A DNA stretch of 64,000 bases from Deinococcales bacterium (GTDB taxonomy: Bacteria; Deinococcota; Deinococci; Deinococcales; JAAFIG01). The position numbers and the translations under genes were made by a program. The stretch covers positions 249,056 to 313,055 of the forward strand of contig JAAFIG010000001.1 in the NCBI GenBank assembly GCA_013298595.1, given 5' to 3'. Shown here piece by piece: positions 16,297 through 23,962 of the stretch (positions are counted from its first letter, which is position 1; each line of letters begins with the position of its first letter). Below the pieces are notes generated by a model. The model was not told the origin of the DNA. It did not search any database and saw nothing but the letters and a program-made list of their open reading frames with translations.

Positions 16297-16878
16297 ATGT
16301 CGAAATACCTAGTTACAATTTTAGCATTTTCTTTAGGTGGAATTTTGAGTTTTTTATTTTTCGGTGGAGAAAAAACTATTATGGTAAAAGTTGAAAATAA
16401 TTTTTATCCTGTTAGTTTACAGGAAATTAAAAATATAGAATTTAAAAAAGATTATTCAATAAAATTAAATTATAAAAAAAGATCAGAAGAAATAAAAAGC
16501 TCAGATAGTATTAGAAAATTAGCTTTCGACTATTCAAAAAAAGTTTTTAATATCGAAAGTATTAATCCCGAAGAGAAATTACTATCTTCAAAAGCTGTAA
16601 TGATTTATTTAAAAACGAATGTGAAAATTCAAAACCTGACCAAAGTTTTAGTTTTTTCAAAAGATACTCAGAATAAAATCGAAGGAGATTATAAAGTTTT
16701 TAAAGATGGTTATTCCTTAGGATTTTGTCCAAAAATCCCCTATCCAGATGGGGAGTATGAAGTTTTAATAGAAAAAATTTGTTTTAAAGATAATCAATGT
16801 ATAAATAATCTTAAATTTAAATTTATGGTATCTGATTTAGCACAATCAAACCCCTTTGAGGCAAAATGTGAATTCTAA
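16297..16878 (+). CDS. AT-rich partner protein A, unknown
   Basis: 193 residues from the ATG at 16297 (GGAG 7 nt upstream; an ATG at 16285 overlaps that site and is less likely). One N-terminal TM or uncleaved signal (YLVTILAFSLGGILSFLFF), then a Lys-rich extracytoplasmic domain with four Cys in its C-terminal third (FCPK, ICFK, QCIN, KCEF). It is much more AT-rich than neighbours and has no CTCGAG, suggesting recent acquisition. Position after a polymorphic secreted protein suggests an immunity, chaperone or accessory role; this is inference. I recognise no family. Confidence 0.7.
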   Translation: MSKYLVTILAFSLGGILSFLFFGGEKTIMVKVENNFYPVSLQEIKNIEFKKDYSIKLNYKKRSEEIKSSDSIRKLAFDYSKKVFNIESINPEEKLLSSKAVMIYLKTNVKIQNLTKVLVFSKDTQNKIEGDYKVFKDGYSLGFCPKIPYPDGEYEVLIEKICFKDNQCINNLKFKFMVSDLAQSNPFEAKCEF

Positions 16879-16954
16879 ATTATCTTCTCTCTTTCTTTTA
16901 TATTTACATTAAGTTAAACAGACCTTGAAAAGAGCTTGAATGAAAGTTATTTCT

Positions 16955-17050
16955 TTTCACAATTTACATTCGGCTTCTTGGACTTTACTGAATGGTAAAC
17001 GCATCTTGTAATCTCGTCTCACAGACCTACAATTTACGCTCGAGAAATTA
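16955..17050 (+). pseudogene. Remnant of a TolC-like gene
   Basis: The DNA matches 22820-22905 inside the intact TolC-like gene: ATGGTAAACGCATCTTG (shared), then AATCTCGTCTC.CAGACCT, then ACGCTCGAGAAA. A 9-bp deletion and an in-frame stop break it. It marks the right edge of duplicated segment A and overlaps the end of the S41 gene. Confidence 0.85.
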
Positions 17051-18280
17051 CTTTTTTAGCCAATTTAGAGCTGCCTCAAGTTGTGTATCCCGACCTTGGG
17101 TTAACGCATCTAAATCAAGTGGTACAGCTTCATCTGGGATGACTCGAGGCGGTAACCATTTACCATCTAAATCTTGATACTTACCGTTTCCATAAAGTAG
17201 TTTCGCACCAGACTCATATTCTTTCACTGTTGCACTTGTTTCCATTGCCCCTACTGTTGCTTCGCCAAAAACTCTTGCCACACCATTAGTTTGTAACAAA
17301 TGAGCAAGCTGTTCCCCAGCACTATATGTATCAAAAGATACCAGAATAGCTACTTTGCCTTCAAATTTTGCTACTCGGTTTAAAGTCCCTTCGTACTCAC
17401 CTGTTTGGGTGGCATCATCTGCATTACGCCAAGAAATACCTTTTCCGTTAAACTCAAGAATCCAATGGATTCCATCTTTTGGTATAAGAATCCGACCTGG
17501 TTTTGGCATAAATGCCGCTGCCATTTTCATACTAGTCAAACTTGTACCTCCCGAGTTATTCCTGAGGTCGATTATAATATTCTTGATATTGTTTTCATTA
17601 GCTTTAGTGATTAAATCATGAAATGCTTGTTCTCTATACTCGTCTGTTTCTAACACTCGAATAACCATTGCATCTTCTTTGATTAATGAAACAATTGGAA
17701 GAAATGGTTTTGAATCTGTTGCACGTATCGAAAAAAATTTTCGTACTCCCGACCTTAAAACAGTCAATTGTGTTTCTAAAAAACTAACTTCCATTTTCCT
17801 AAGAATTTGACCAAGTTCGTTCGGCTTTCTCGGAAGACCATTGACCTCAATAATTTGGTCATTCACATTTAAACCAGCCCTTTGCGCGGGCGTATCTGGA
17901 TAAATGTACGTGATCAAAAATAATTTACTGTTCCCTGAGCCAAAAAACCCAAATCTACCAGATGGATTAGGAGATCCCAATGAATTATAGCCCCATAAAT
18001 TGTCATAAAAAACTAAATGAACGTCGTTAAACGAACTAAGCATTGTCTTTATAATCTTTTTTACATTTGCATAAGTGCACTCTATGGGCTTTTCACACAT
18101 TTGATTAAGCATTTTTCTATTTAGTGCAATTACCTGATCAATATTCACATTTTTAGGATTTACATATTCTTCTTGAAGAATCTTTGCGACAAAATTGAAC
18201 AATCGTTTACCATCCATATTTTGAGAGAAGACTATTCCAAAAAAGCTGAAAATCGCTCCAAGAAGAATACGTTTAAACAT
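17048..18280 (-). CDS. S41 family (C-terminal processing) peptidase
   Basis: 410 residues. N-terminal signal (ILLGAIFSFFGIVFSQ), a PDZ domain around 115-185 (PDTPAQRAGLNVNDQIIEVNG), then the S41 core with IIIDLRNNSGG and the catalytic Ser320 in TYSAGEQ. Such enzymes trim C-termini of envelope proteins. It is last in an operon with a Cys lipoprotein (27 nt upstream) and a 583-residue helical protein. Almost free of CTCGAG. It might process the nearby secreted proteins, an inference from position only. Confidence 0.85.
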   Translation of the reverse strand: MFKRILLGAIFSFFGIVFSQNMDGKRLFNFVAKILQEEYVNPKNVNIDQVIALNRKMLNQMCEKPIECTYANVKKIIKTMLSSFNDVHLVFYDNLWGYNSLGSPNPSGRFGFFGSGNSKLFLITYIYPDTPAQRAGLNVNDQIIEVNGLPRKPNELGQILRKMEVSFLETQLTVLRSGVRKFFSIRATDSKPFLPIVSLIKEDAMVIRVLETDEYREQAFHDLITKANENNIKNIIIDLRNNSGGTSLTSMKMAAAFMPKPGRILIPKDGIHWILEFNGKGISWRNADDATQTGEYEGTLNRVAKFEGKVAILVSFDTYSAGEQLAHLLQTNGVARVFGEATVGAMETSATVKEYESGAKLLYGNGKYQDLDGKWLPPRVIPDEAVPLDLDALTQGRDTQLEAALNWLKK

Positions 18281-18307
18281 TAGACATAACCTCTATTTCA
18301 TTATAGT

Positions 18308-18526
18308 TTATCGGGGCATACAGCCATTTGTACTGCCACCACGAGGTTGTGGATCTGTTGGAACAAAAGGACCTGGTTGTATGTTTTGAAGTGTTACGGT
18401 TGAGCCGCATAGAGTAACTGTACTACCACCTTGGCTTTGTATTGTTTGATTCTGTTGAGGTTCTGGTGTGGTTCCACAACTCGCTAATACTATTGGAATA
18501 ACTAAGACTAACCATACTTTCTTCAT
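18308..18526 (-). CDS. Small Cys-containing lipoprotein
   Basis: 72 residues: lipobox signal MKKVWLVLVIPIVLASC, then a Gln/Pro/Gly-rich mature part with GGSTVTLCGSTVTL and a C-terminal GGSTNGCMPR, two Cys besides the lipidated one. It overlaps the upstream 583-residue gene by 4 nt (ATGA), so the two are coupled. No family is recognised. Its size, Gly-Gly-rich sequence and paired Cys echo the 39-residue peptide at 14420. Confidence 0.75.
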   Translation of the reverse strand: MKKVWLVLVIPIVLASCGTTPEPQQNQTIQSQGGSTVTLCGSTVTLQNIQPGPFVPTDPQPRGGSTNGCMPR

Positions 18527-20274
18527 ACATGACCTCCATGTGGTTCTACAACATGCCAGACATCTTTGATGCGGGCATTTCCGAAAAGCACCTTAGAAAT
18601 AATTTTCTCGAGTGCATTTAAGGCTGGAATTTGGGCAGTTTGTTGCAATTGTGGCAATAAACCAAAATTTCGGTACAGTTGCTGAGCAGCTTCTTGCAAC
18701 GTTTCACGCTGCTTTGGTAATTCATCGGCTGCCTCGAGTAATGCAACAATTAAACGAGCTGGTGGTACTGGGTCAAACCAAAACATATTTGCGCCATACG
18801 GACGTTTTAAACACATTGTAAATGCCTCGAGTTGTCCGCCACCCATTCGACTTAGAAAAATAGGGATTGCAAAACTAGCCAGTGTAAACTCGGCTGCTTG
18901 TAATGGACGTAAACCTGTTTGACCATATACACCAATAGGTCGGGCATTTAAGTTAAGAATGGCACTTTGTCCAGCAGCAATAACAATTTCTGGAACATTA
19001 CCTAAAACACTTAGGCAAGCCAAAGCATATGGTGTGAACAACTGTAAAGCATCAACAATTTGGCGCAGCACATGGATTTCAACGGCACTTAGTACATGTT
19101 GCAACTCGAGGGCAATATCAAGTAAATCTGTGCGTTGCACCTGCGAAGAATTAATTCGCAAAACAGCCTCGAGTTTTGTTGTTAAACCAAGAATTCGTGC
19201 CCATTGGGGATAATTTTCTAATTGACTAATTGTTGGTAAATTAGGTAAAACAAGTCCATAATCACCTGCTCTTAACGAGCACAACGCGTTGAGTATTCTC
19301 TCAAACCCAGCTCGCCACGTATTTGGGTTATAAGCGAAATCACTAGAAACCAAACGGGCATTTCGGAAAGCTGTTTGACGTTCATCAGTCTGTAAATTAG
19401 CTGTAAACGCTTTGGTTAAGTACTGATACGTTTTTGCTAATGAAGCAGTTCTATTTGTTACTAAATGAATAGGAATATTTTCTTGTATCACAAGTAAAGT
19501 TAATAATTGGTATGTCTGCAAATGGGCTTTAAGATCGTTTGTTGCATCTGTTTGCTCCGCTGAAATCTGCAAAACACCTGTAAAGTCGCCTTCAAAAAGC
19601 AACGCTTGTGCAATACTTACAGCACCCTGAAAACGAAACGGAAAGTTATTAGGGTCTTTTTGTAACTCACTCATCATAGCAAGAGCGGATTTTGATTTTC
19701 CAAGACAATGTAAACACATTGCCACTAAACTTCTTGCACTATAAATCGTAGTTTGCAAACCAACAATTGGGGCAAGCATTGCCATTTTGCTGGCGTACAG
19801 ATGTGCTAGTTCATAATCCTCTACAACTAAATAGGCTTCGCTGAGTATCAAATATACTCGCATTTCAAGTTCAAGTGCTAAAGCATTACGTTTTGGTAAT
19901 GCCTCTATTTGTTCGAGGATATGTTTTACTGTGGGAATTGCTGTTTGGACTGTAATTGGAGCTTGTGCATCACTTGAAAAACTTTTGCGAATTGTTAAAA
20001 ACGCTGCTTGATAACGTCCAAATAATTGTATCACTTTATCTTCTGCCAGCAGCAATTGCCCAGCCAATTGATATGCCATATCGAATTTATCAGGTTCCAC
20101 ACCTAAAATCAGGGTGGCGCGGAGCAAGCCAATTTCGGTTTCTGTTGCAATCAAATACTCTGCAAGCACCGACCTCGAGACACCTTGTATTTGCAAACTG
20201 TTATTGCGCCATGTTTCGTAAGCACTGGCAACAGCTAAATCTGGGAGTGGTGGTATGGGTTGGCTTAGTGTCAT
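18523..20274 (-). CDS. Helical-repeat (TPR-like) protein
   Basis: 583 residues, almost entirely alpha-helical with TPR-like repeats (YLILSEAYLVVEDYELAHLYASKMAMLAP; LARLI-type leucine spacing throughout), but without the winged helix or BTAD domain of the 658-residue regulator. It starts an operon with the lipoprotein and S41 peptidase and is divergent from the LuxR-type gene across a 403-bp region rich in repeat sites. A cytoplasmic sensor or scaffold is plausible. No SARP-type DNA-binding motif is visible, so I do not call it a transcription factor. Confidence 0.7.
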   Translation of the reverse strand: MTLSQPIPPLPDLAVASAYETWRNNSLQIQGVSRSVLAEYLIATETEIGLLRATLILGVEPDKFDMAYQLAGQLLLAEDKVIQLFGRYQAAFLTIRKSFSSDAQAPITVQTAIPTVKHILEQIEALPKRNALALELEMRVYLILSEAYLVVEDYELAHLYASKMAMLAPIVGLQTTIYSARSLVAMCLHCLGKSKSALAMMSELQKDPNNFPFRFQGAVSIAQALLFEGDFTGVLQISAEQTDATNDLKAHLQTYQLLTLLVIQENIPIHLVTNRTASLAKTYQYLTKAFTANLQTDERQTAFRNARLVSSDFAYNPNTWRAGFERILNALCSLRAGDYGLVLPNLPTISQLENYPQWARILGLTTKLEAVLRINSSQVQRTDLLDIALELQHVLSAVEIHVLRQIVDALQLFTPYALACLSVLGNVPEIVIAAGQSAILNLNARPIGVYGQTGLRPLQAAEFTLASFAIPIFLSRMGGGQLEAFTMCLKRPYGANMFWFDPVPPARLIVALLEAADELPKQRETLQEAAQQLYRNFGLLPQLQQTAQIPALNALEKIISKVLFGNARIKDVWHVVEPHGGHV

Positions 20275-20337
20275 ATGGTTTGGCTTTCTTGGTGTTTTTA
20301 CTACTGCATTAACGTAACCTGAATTTTCATTTTTGCC

Positions 20338-20355
20338 GCGACAGTTCTGCGACAG
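20338..20355 (+). promoter_or_regulatory. SARP-box-like direct repeat, forward pair
   Basis: GCGACAG (20338-20344), 4 bp, GCGACAG (20349-20355): two identical heptamers with 11-bp period, the geometry known for SARP/BTAD activators. Lies between the divergent helical-repeat operon and the LuxR-type gene. Confidence 0.65.
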
Positions 20356-20527
20356 TTTGCAAGCCAGAAAAATAATAACTCTTTCAGAAAGGCTTAAATA
20401 GATTATTTTACACTCGAGTTCACGTTCGGAACTATTTTAAGTTAGCAACAAAAAACCATATTTTTTCAGGCATTTATTGCAGCATTTACAACCATTAACA
20501 AAACACGCAATGATAAACCCAAAAAAA

Positions 20528-20545
20528 CCGTCGCAAAACCGTCGC
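20528..20545 (-). promoter_or_regulatory. SARP-box-like direct repeat, reverse pair
   Basis: On the minus strand GCGACGG twice (20545-20539 and 20534-20528) with a 4-bp spacer and 11-bp period. Reading leftward, TATCAT follows 12 bp later as a possible -10. Together with the forward pair this gives four GCGACRG heptamers facing each other. Confidence 0.65.
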
Positions 20546-20580
20546 TCATAAAAAATAAACGTACCGTATTCTTAGTACAA

Positions 20581-20594
20581 CCAATACAAATTGG
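20581..20594. promoter_or_regulatory. Palindrome upstream of LuxR-type gene
   Basis: CCAAT, 4 bp, ATTGG: a perfect 5-bp-arm inverted repeat about 85 bp before the start of the HTH gene. A possible operator for a dimeric regulator such as the LuxR-type protein itself. Confidence 0.4.
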
Positions 20595-20677
20595 TACGAA
20601 ACAAAAAAAGAAATACCCAATTTAAGGTACGACAAAAAGAAACTTCGCTCGTAAAATCTCAATCACGGGAGGCATTT

Positions 20678-20917
20678 ATGATCAATACGCCCACAGTAAA
20701 ACTCACCACTCGAGAACTCGAAACACTCCACCGAGTCGCCCAAGGATTCAGCGATGTTGAAATATCAAAGCAACTAGGCAACAAAGCAGGCACTGTTCGG
20801 AACACACTCGGCACTATTCGCTTAAAATTATCTGCGTACACCAACAAACCCCTGAATAAACGCGTGAACTTAACCACTTTTTACCTCGAGAATTTAGCCA
20901 TTCGCAACCAAGACTAG
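20678..20917 (+). CDS. LuxR-type HTH protein
   Basis: 79 residues from ATG 20678 with GGGAGG 6 nt upstream. It is a bare LuxR/GerE helix-turn-helix: LTTRELETLHRVAQGFSDVEISKQLG, then GTVRNTLGTIRLKLSA. No receiver or sensor domain is attached, so activity may be set by level or by a partner. It is directly upstream of secreted protein B (115 bp) on the same strand and is the likely regulator of it. Copy A keeps only its last codons (15359-15400). Confidence 0.85.
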   Translation: MINTPTVKLTTRELETLHRVAQGFSDVEISKQLGNKAGTVRNTLGTIRLKLSAYTNKPLNKRVNLTTFYLENLAIRNQD

Positions 20918-21250
20918 AATTTTGTCATAGTACATTTATCATATGCAGTTTGTAACTCGGCAAAACACCAAACCCATGCAACAATACACGCATCAACTCG
21001 AGTTGAAATCCCAAGAAGTAAAAGAGGTAACAATGAAGTTTTTGTCTCGAGCAACAAGAATTCTACTAGCAACAATGGTTGCTTCCCAAGGTGCAATGCT
21101 TGTTCCTGCAATGGCAGCCAGCCAAGGCAAGCAATTAGCGGTGAAAGCTATTGGAATGGCTGAACTGAAAAGCGAATTTGGAGCAGGTGGCGGCGGCGGC
21201 GGGAGTGGTGGCGGCGGACCAGTTGTAGTTGACCCAGGCGAGGCTGGTGG
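20882..21250 (+). repeat. Duplicated segment, copy B
   Basis: Counterpart of 15362-15715. Identical over long runs upstream of and within the 5' part of the secreted-protein gene; the Gly linker is longer by two codons here. Divergence begins at about 21240. Confidence 0.9.
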
Positions 21251-21686
21251 TAGTTGTACAATATATGATGGCTCTTGTAGTCTTGAAATGTATTCATCAA
21301 CAATTGGTGACCTTGTACAATCACAAACTGCCAATGGTGCTTATTCTGGTCAGCAACTTGTGAATGATTCTGCTGTTTTTTCAAAGGTCATCCAAAAAAC
21401 TTTTTCAGACGGTTGTCGCTTGACCCTTTCTGGTTCAGTTGGTGTATCAGTACCTGCTGGAGTTGGAATTGGTGTAGAAAGACCATGCAGTGATGTGCAA
21501 GTTGTTTCAAAAGAATTGCCTCGATTAGGGCGTGCAAATATCTATTATAACGAGTGGACATCCACGTATAAAGAGTATCTGATGTTCAAATGGATACGTA
21601 ATAATGTGAGCGCTGGATATGCTGGTATGAGAACTGATAGTAAGCGAAAAGTTGAACGCGTCTACTATGCTGGACCAAATCTTTAA
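21033..21686 (+). CDS. Polymorphic secreted protein B
   Basis: 217 residues from ATG 21033 with AAGAGG upstream. Same signal peptide, GMAELKSEFGAGG stretch and Gly linker as copy A, then an unrelated domain of about 145 residues with four Cys (SCTI, SCSL, GCRL, PCSD), a Gly/Val-rich hydrophobic stretch (SGSVGVSVPAGVGIGVE) and a basic aromatic C-terminus. The pattern, constant exported N-terminus with variable C-terminal payload, is that of polymorphic toxin or bacteriocin families; the activity is unknown. The TolC-like gene, OmpH, C39 peptidase and Lnt follow. Confidence 0.8.
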   Translation: MKFLSRATRILLATMVASQGAMLVPAMAASQGKQLAVKAIGMAELKSEFGAGGGGGGSGGGGPVVVDPGEAGGSCTIYDGSCSLEMYSSTIGDLVQSQTANGAYSGQQLVNDSAVFSKVIQKTFSDGCRLTLSGSVGVSVPAGVGIGVERPCSDVQVVSKELPRLGRANIYYNEWTSTYKEYLMFKWIRNNVSAGYAGMRTDSKRKVERVYYAGPNL

Positions 21687-21700
21687 ACAATTGTAGTTTC

Positions 21701-21733
21701 GTTACCGTTATTCATAGTATGAATAACGGTAAC
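21701..21733. repeat. 33-bp perfect palindrome
   Basis: GTTACCGTTATTCATA (21701-21716), one central base, TATGAATAACGGTAAC (21718-21733). It lies 15 bp after secreted protein B and just before its partner gene. No T tract follows. Position and arm length equal those of the unrelated palindrome in copy A. Confidence 0.95.
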
Positions 21734-21747
21734 ACAAAGGGTTTATT

Positions 21748-22536
21748 ATGAAAAAAATTGTTTTGTTTTTATTATTTTTATTTATGAGTCTTTGTCTTGC
21801 TAGTACAGATAAGTATATAAAAATTAATGGAAAAAACTATTCAAAAATTGGCTACGTTAGTTTAGATTTAATTCCGCAAAATAATAAAATCGATTTTATA
21901 AATTTAGGTTTTCAGAAGCCTTTATTAGTATCTAAATGCAGTACATCTATAAAAATAGATAAATTGACAAAAAACACAATTTCTTTTTCTTTTTCCAGAG
22001 GGAAAAATGAAAAATGCCTATTTTATCTAAAAGAAAAAACTCAAAAAATCGAAATTAACTTAAATATTACACATGTCGTCGGTTTATTTAAAAATTGCCA
22101 ACTAACCCCTCAATTTGAAGTAGGTTCAGTATCTACTAATCATATTAAAAAATACTATCCAGAAATAAATTTTTTATCTCAAGATTCGTTATCTGTTCGT
22201 TCTATTATAAATTACTATGATTTTACTGAAAAAGTAACCAATTTAACTTATTATTTTGACAATTATTTAAGTCCATTATTCATCTACGGACAGTTTGCAA
22301 ATTATGAATACCCTATTGGGTTTAACGCAAAATATATTTCAAGAAAACTTCCCAGTACTGGTGAAAAATCTACAACATTGGGTGTAATTCACCCTTCAGG
22401 TTTTTTTGCTAGAAGAGATTTAAGTACAGGAGGTGAATTTTACTTTGTACCAAATGCTTTTAGTAAAGGAATCTTTTTTACAAATAGCAAGAATGAACGC
22501 TGTGTTGAATTTCAACGTTTTTCTTCTGGACGATAA
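21748..22536 (+). CDS. AT-rich partner protein B, unknown
   Basis: 262 residues with a cleavable signal peptide (MKKIVLFLLFLFMSLCLAS). The mature part is Lys/Asn/Tyr-rich with four Cys (SKCST, EKCLF, KNCQL, ERCVE), matching in number the four Cys of partner A though the sequences do not align. Very AT-rich, no CTCGAG. AAAGG precedes the ATG. It sits between secreted protein B and the TolC-like gene. Unrecognised family; immunity or accessory role is a guess from position. Confidence 0.7.
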   Translation: MKKIVLFLLFLFMSLCLASTDKYIKINGKNYSKIGYVSLDLIPQNNKIDFINLGFQKPLLVSKCSTSIKIDKLTKNTISFSFSRGKNEKCLFYLKEKTQKIEINLNITHVVGLFKNCQLTPQFEVGSVSTNHIKKYYPEINFLSQDSLSVRSIINYYDFTEKVTNLTYYFDNYLSPLFIYGQFANYEYPIGFNAKYISRKLPSTGEKSTTLGVIHPSGFFARRDLSTGGEFYFVPNAFSKGIFFTNSKNERCVEFQRFSSGR

Positions 22537-22579
22537 CCCAAATCCTTGACCTATTTCGCAAAATTTACAAAGGATATAT

Positions 22580-23884
22580 ATGCTCAAATACTTTATTATT
22601 TTGTTATTCCTGATTTTTGGATATTCGGATGCTTTAGTTCACTCTGATATAGAGATAGCATTTGAAAAAAATTATGAACCATCTCAGTTCAGTACACAAA
22701 ATATAAACCAAGCATTTTCTGGTCTCGAAGATGCAAATATTGCTTACCTTCCTCGAGTAGGTCTAACCGAAACTCTAAACAGCTCGAATTTCCAAACGCC
22801 TAGTTTACAAATCACATTCAACACTGCTTGGACTCTAATAGATGGTAAACGCATCTTGCAATCTCGTCTCGCAGACCTGCAATTGCAATTTGCTACGCTC
22901 GAGAAAACCCTCGAGAAATCCAATGCTCTGCTTAATCTTCGTCAGTACGTGCAAGCTTTGAATACGTACGAACTGGGTATTACTTTGCTGCGTTCCCTCG
23001 AGTCGGATATTCGTAAGCAACGCCCGCTCTGGACTGTAGAAACTCCCGCGAAGCAATTTGCTCCGAATGAAATTGATTCTTACACTAAGTTCCTCGAGTT
23101 TATTGATACCCGTAAATCGCTCGAGGTGCAAGCGGAGCGTTTGCGTAAACAACTTGTAAAATGGACGAAACTGCCTGCTGCCGATCTTGCCGAGGGTAAA
23201 ATTGTTTTCCCTGGTGATCCAATTTTGCCTAGTTCGGTTTTGGATGTATCCGCTTGTGTTGAACAAAGTGCTAATGTTGTGCGTTCCAAATTACGACTCG
23301 AGCAAGAAAAAGTTTTTGAGGCTTTACGAAATGATGCTTCGCCGACGTTAACAGTCAGTGGTCAGGTTGGTGTGACTACGGCTGCGCCAATTGGTCAGTC
23401 CCCTGTTTCGGCTCAGGTTTCTTTAACCCTGAATATTCCACTTCCTAGCACTGGGGCTGTGACTGGTGGCGCTTCGGCAACAGTTTCTCCTACGGGTGCT
23501 TCGCAAACCGCGAATCTCTCTTTTCCTAATCAGTTTCGTCAGGCAGACCCGCAAGGTGTGAAATGGGCAGAGAAAAACGTAGCCGATACTCGAGAAGCCA
23601 CCACCGATGACATTCTCGAGGCACTGCGTTCTCGGGAGAACTTAAAAAACAATGTTTTGCTGGCTAAGCAACGGCTCGAGTGGGGTGAACGTTCGCTGCG
23701 TGAAGCAACAAGTGCGGATGCTCTGGCAAAAATCAATGCGCGTTTTTCACTCATGGGTTTAAAAATTCGTGGTGCTTACGATCACTTAAATTTGCAATTA
23801 AATTCGTTATCTCTGGCAAATACCTGCAATCTTAAATTCTCTTATGCCCCTCGAGACGCTGTGTTTACTGTGGTGAAACAGTAA
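22580..23884 (+). CDS. TolC-like outer-membrane channel protein
   Basis: 434 residues with a signal peptide (YFIILLFLIFGYSDA). Two long coiled-coil regions (about 80-200 and 315-400) separated by beta segments (LTVSGQVGV, SLTLNIPLP) reproduce the TolC/OEP repeat layout, so it probably forms or resembles an outer-membrane export duct. The first ~75 codons are AT-rich like the preceding cassette and then base use returns to normal with frequent CTCGAG; a remnant of codons ~80-105 occurs at 16955-17050. First of a run with OmpH, C39 peptidase and Lnt. Confidence 0.7.
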   Translation: MLKYFIILLFLIFGYSDALVHSDIEIAFEKNYEPSQFSTQNINQAFSGLEDANIAYLPRVGLTETLNSSNFQTPSLQITFNTAWTLIDGKRILQSRLADLQLQFATLEKTLEKSNALLNLRQYVQALNTYELGITLLRSLESDIRKQRPLWTVETPAKQFAPNEIDSYTKFLEFIDTRKSLEVQAERLRKQLVKWTKLPAADLAEGKIVFPGDPILPSSVLDVSACVEQSANVVRSKLRLEQEKVFEALRNDASPTLTVSGQVGVTTAAPIGQSPVSAQVSLTLNIPLPSTGAVTGGASATVSPTGASQTANLSFPNQFRQADPQGVKWAEKNVADTREATTDDILEALRSRENLKNNVLLAKQRLEWGERSLREATSADALAKINARFSLMGLKIRGAYDHLNLQLNSLSLANTCNLKFSYAPRDAVFTVVKQ

Positions 23885-23962
23885 AGTCAAAACGATTTTT
23901 CAGATCACAACTCATCCCGAGTTACACATCATTCAAAGCCAGAAGCTTTGTCAGGAGTTCTT

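Larger units (their letters stand above)
20275..20677. other. Regulatory intergenic region, 403 bp
   Basis: AT-rich region separating divergent operons. It contains two heptamer-repeat pairs in inverted orientation (20338-20355 and 20528-20545), a palindrome at 20581-20594, and CGTACC/GGTACG repeats near 20560-20600. No gene is seen. Confidence 0.75.

Noticed and set aside
18523..20274. Calling the 583-residue helical protein a BTAD/SARP regulator
   Set aside because: No winged-helix or BTAD signature could be found; only TPR-like helices are visible.
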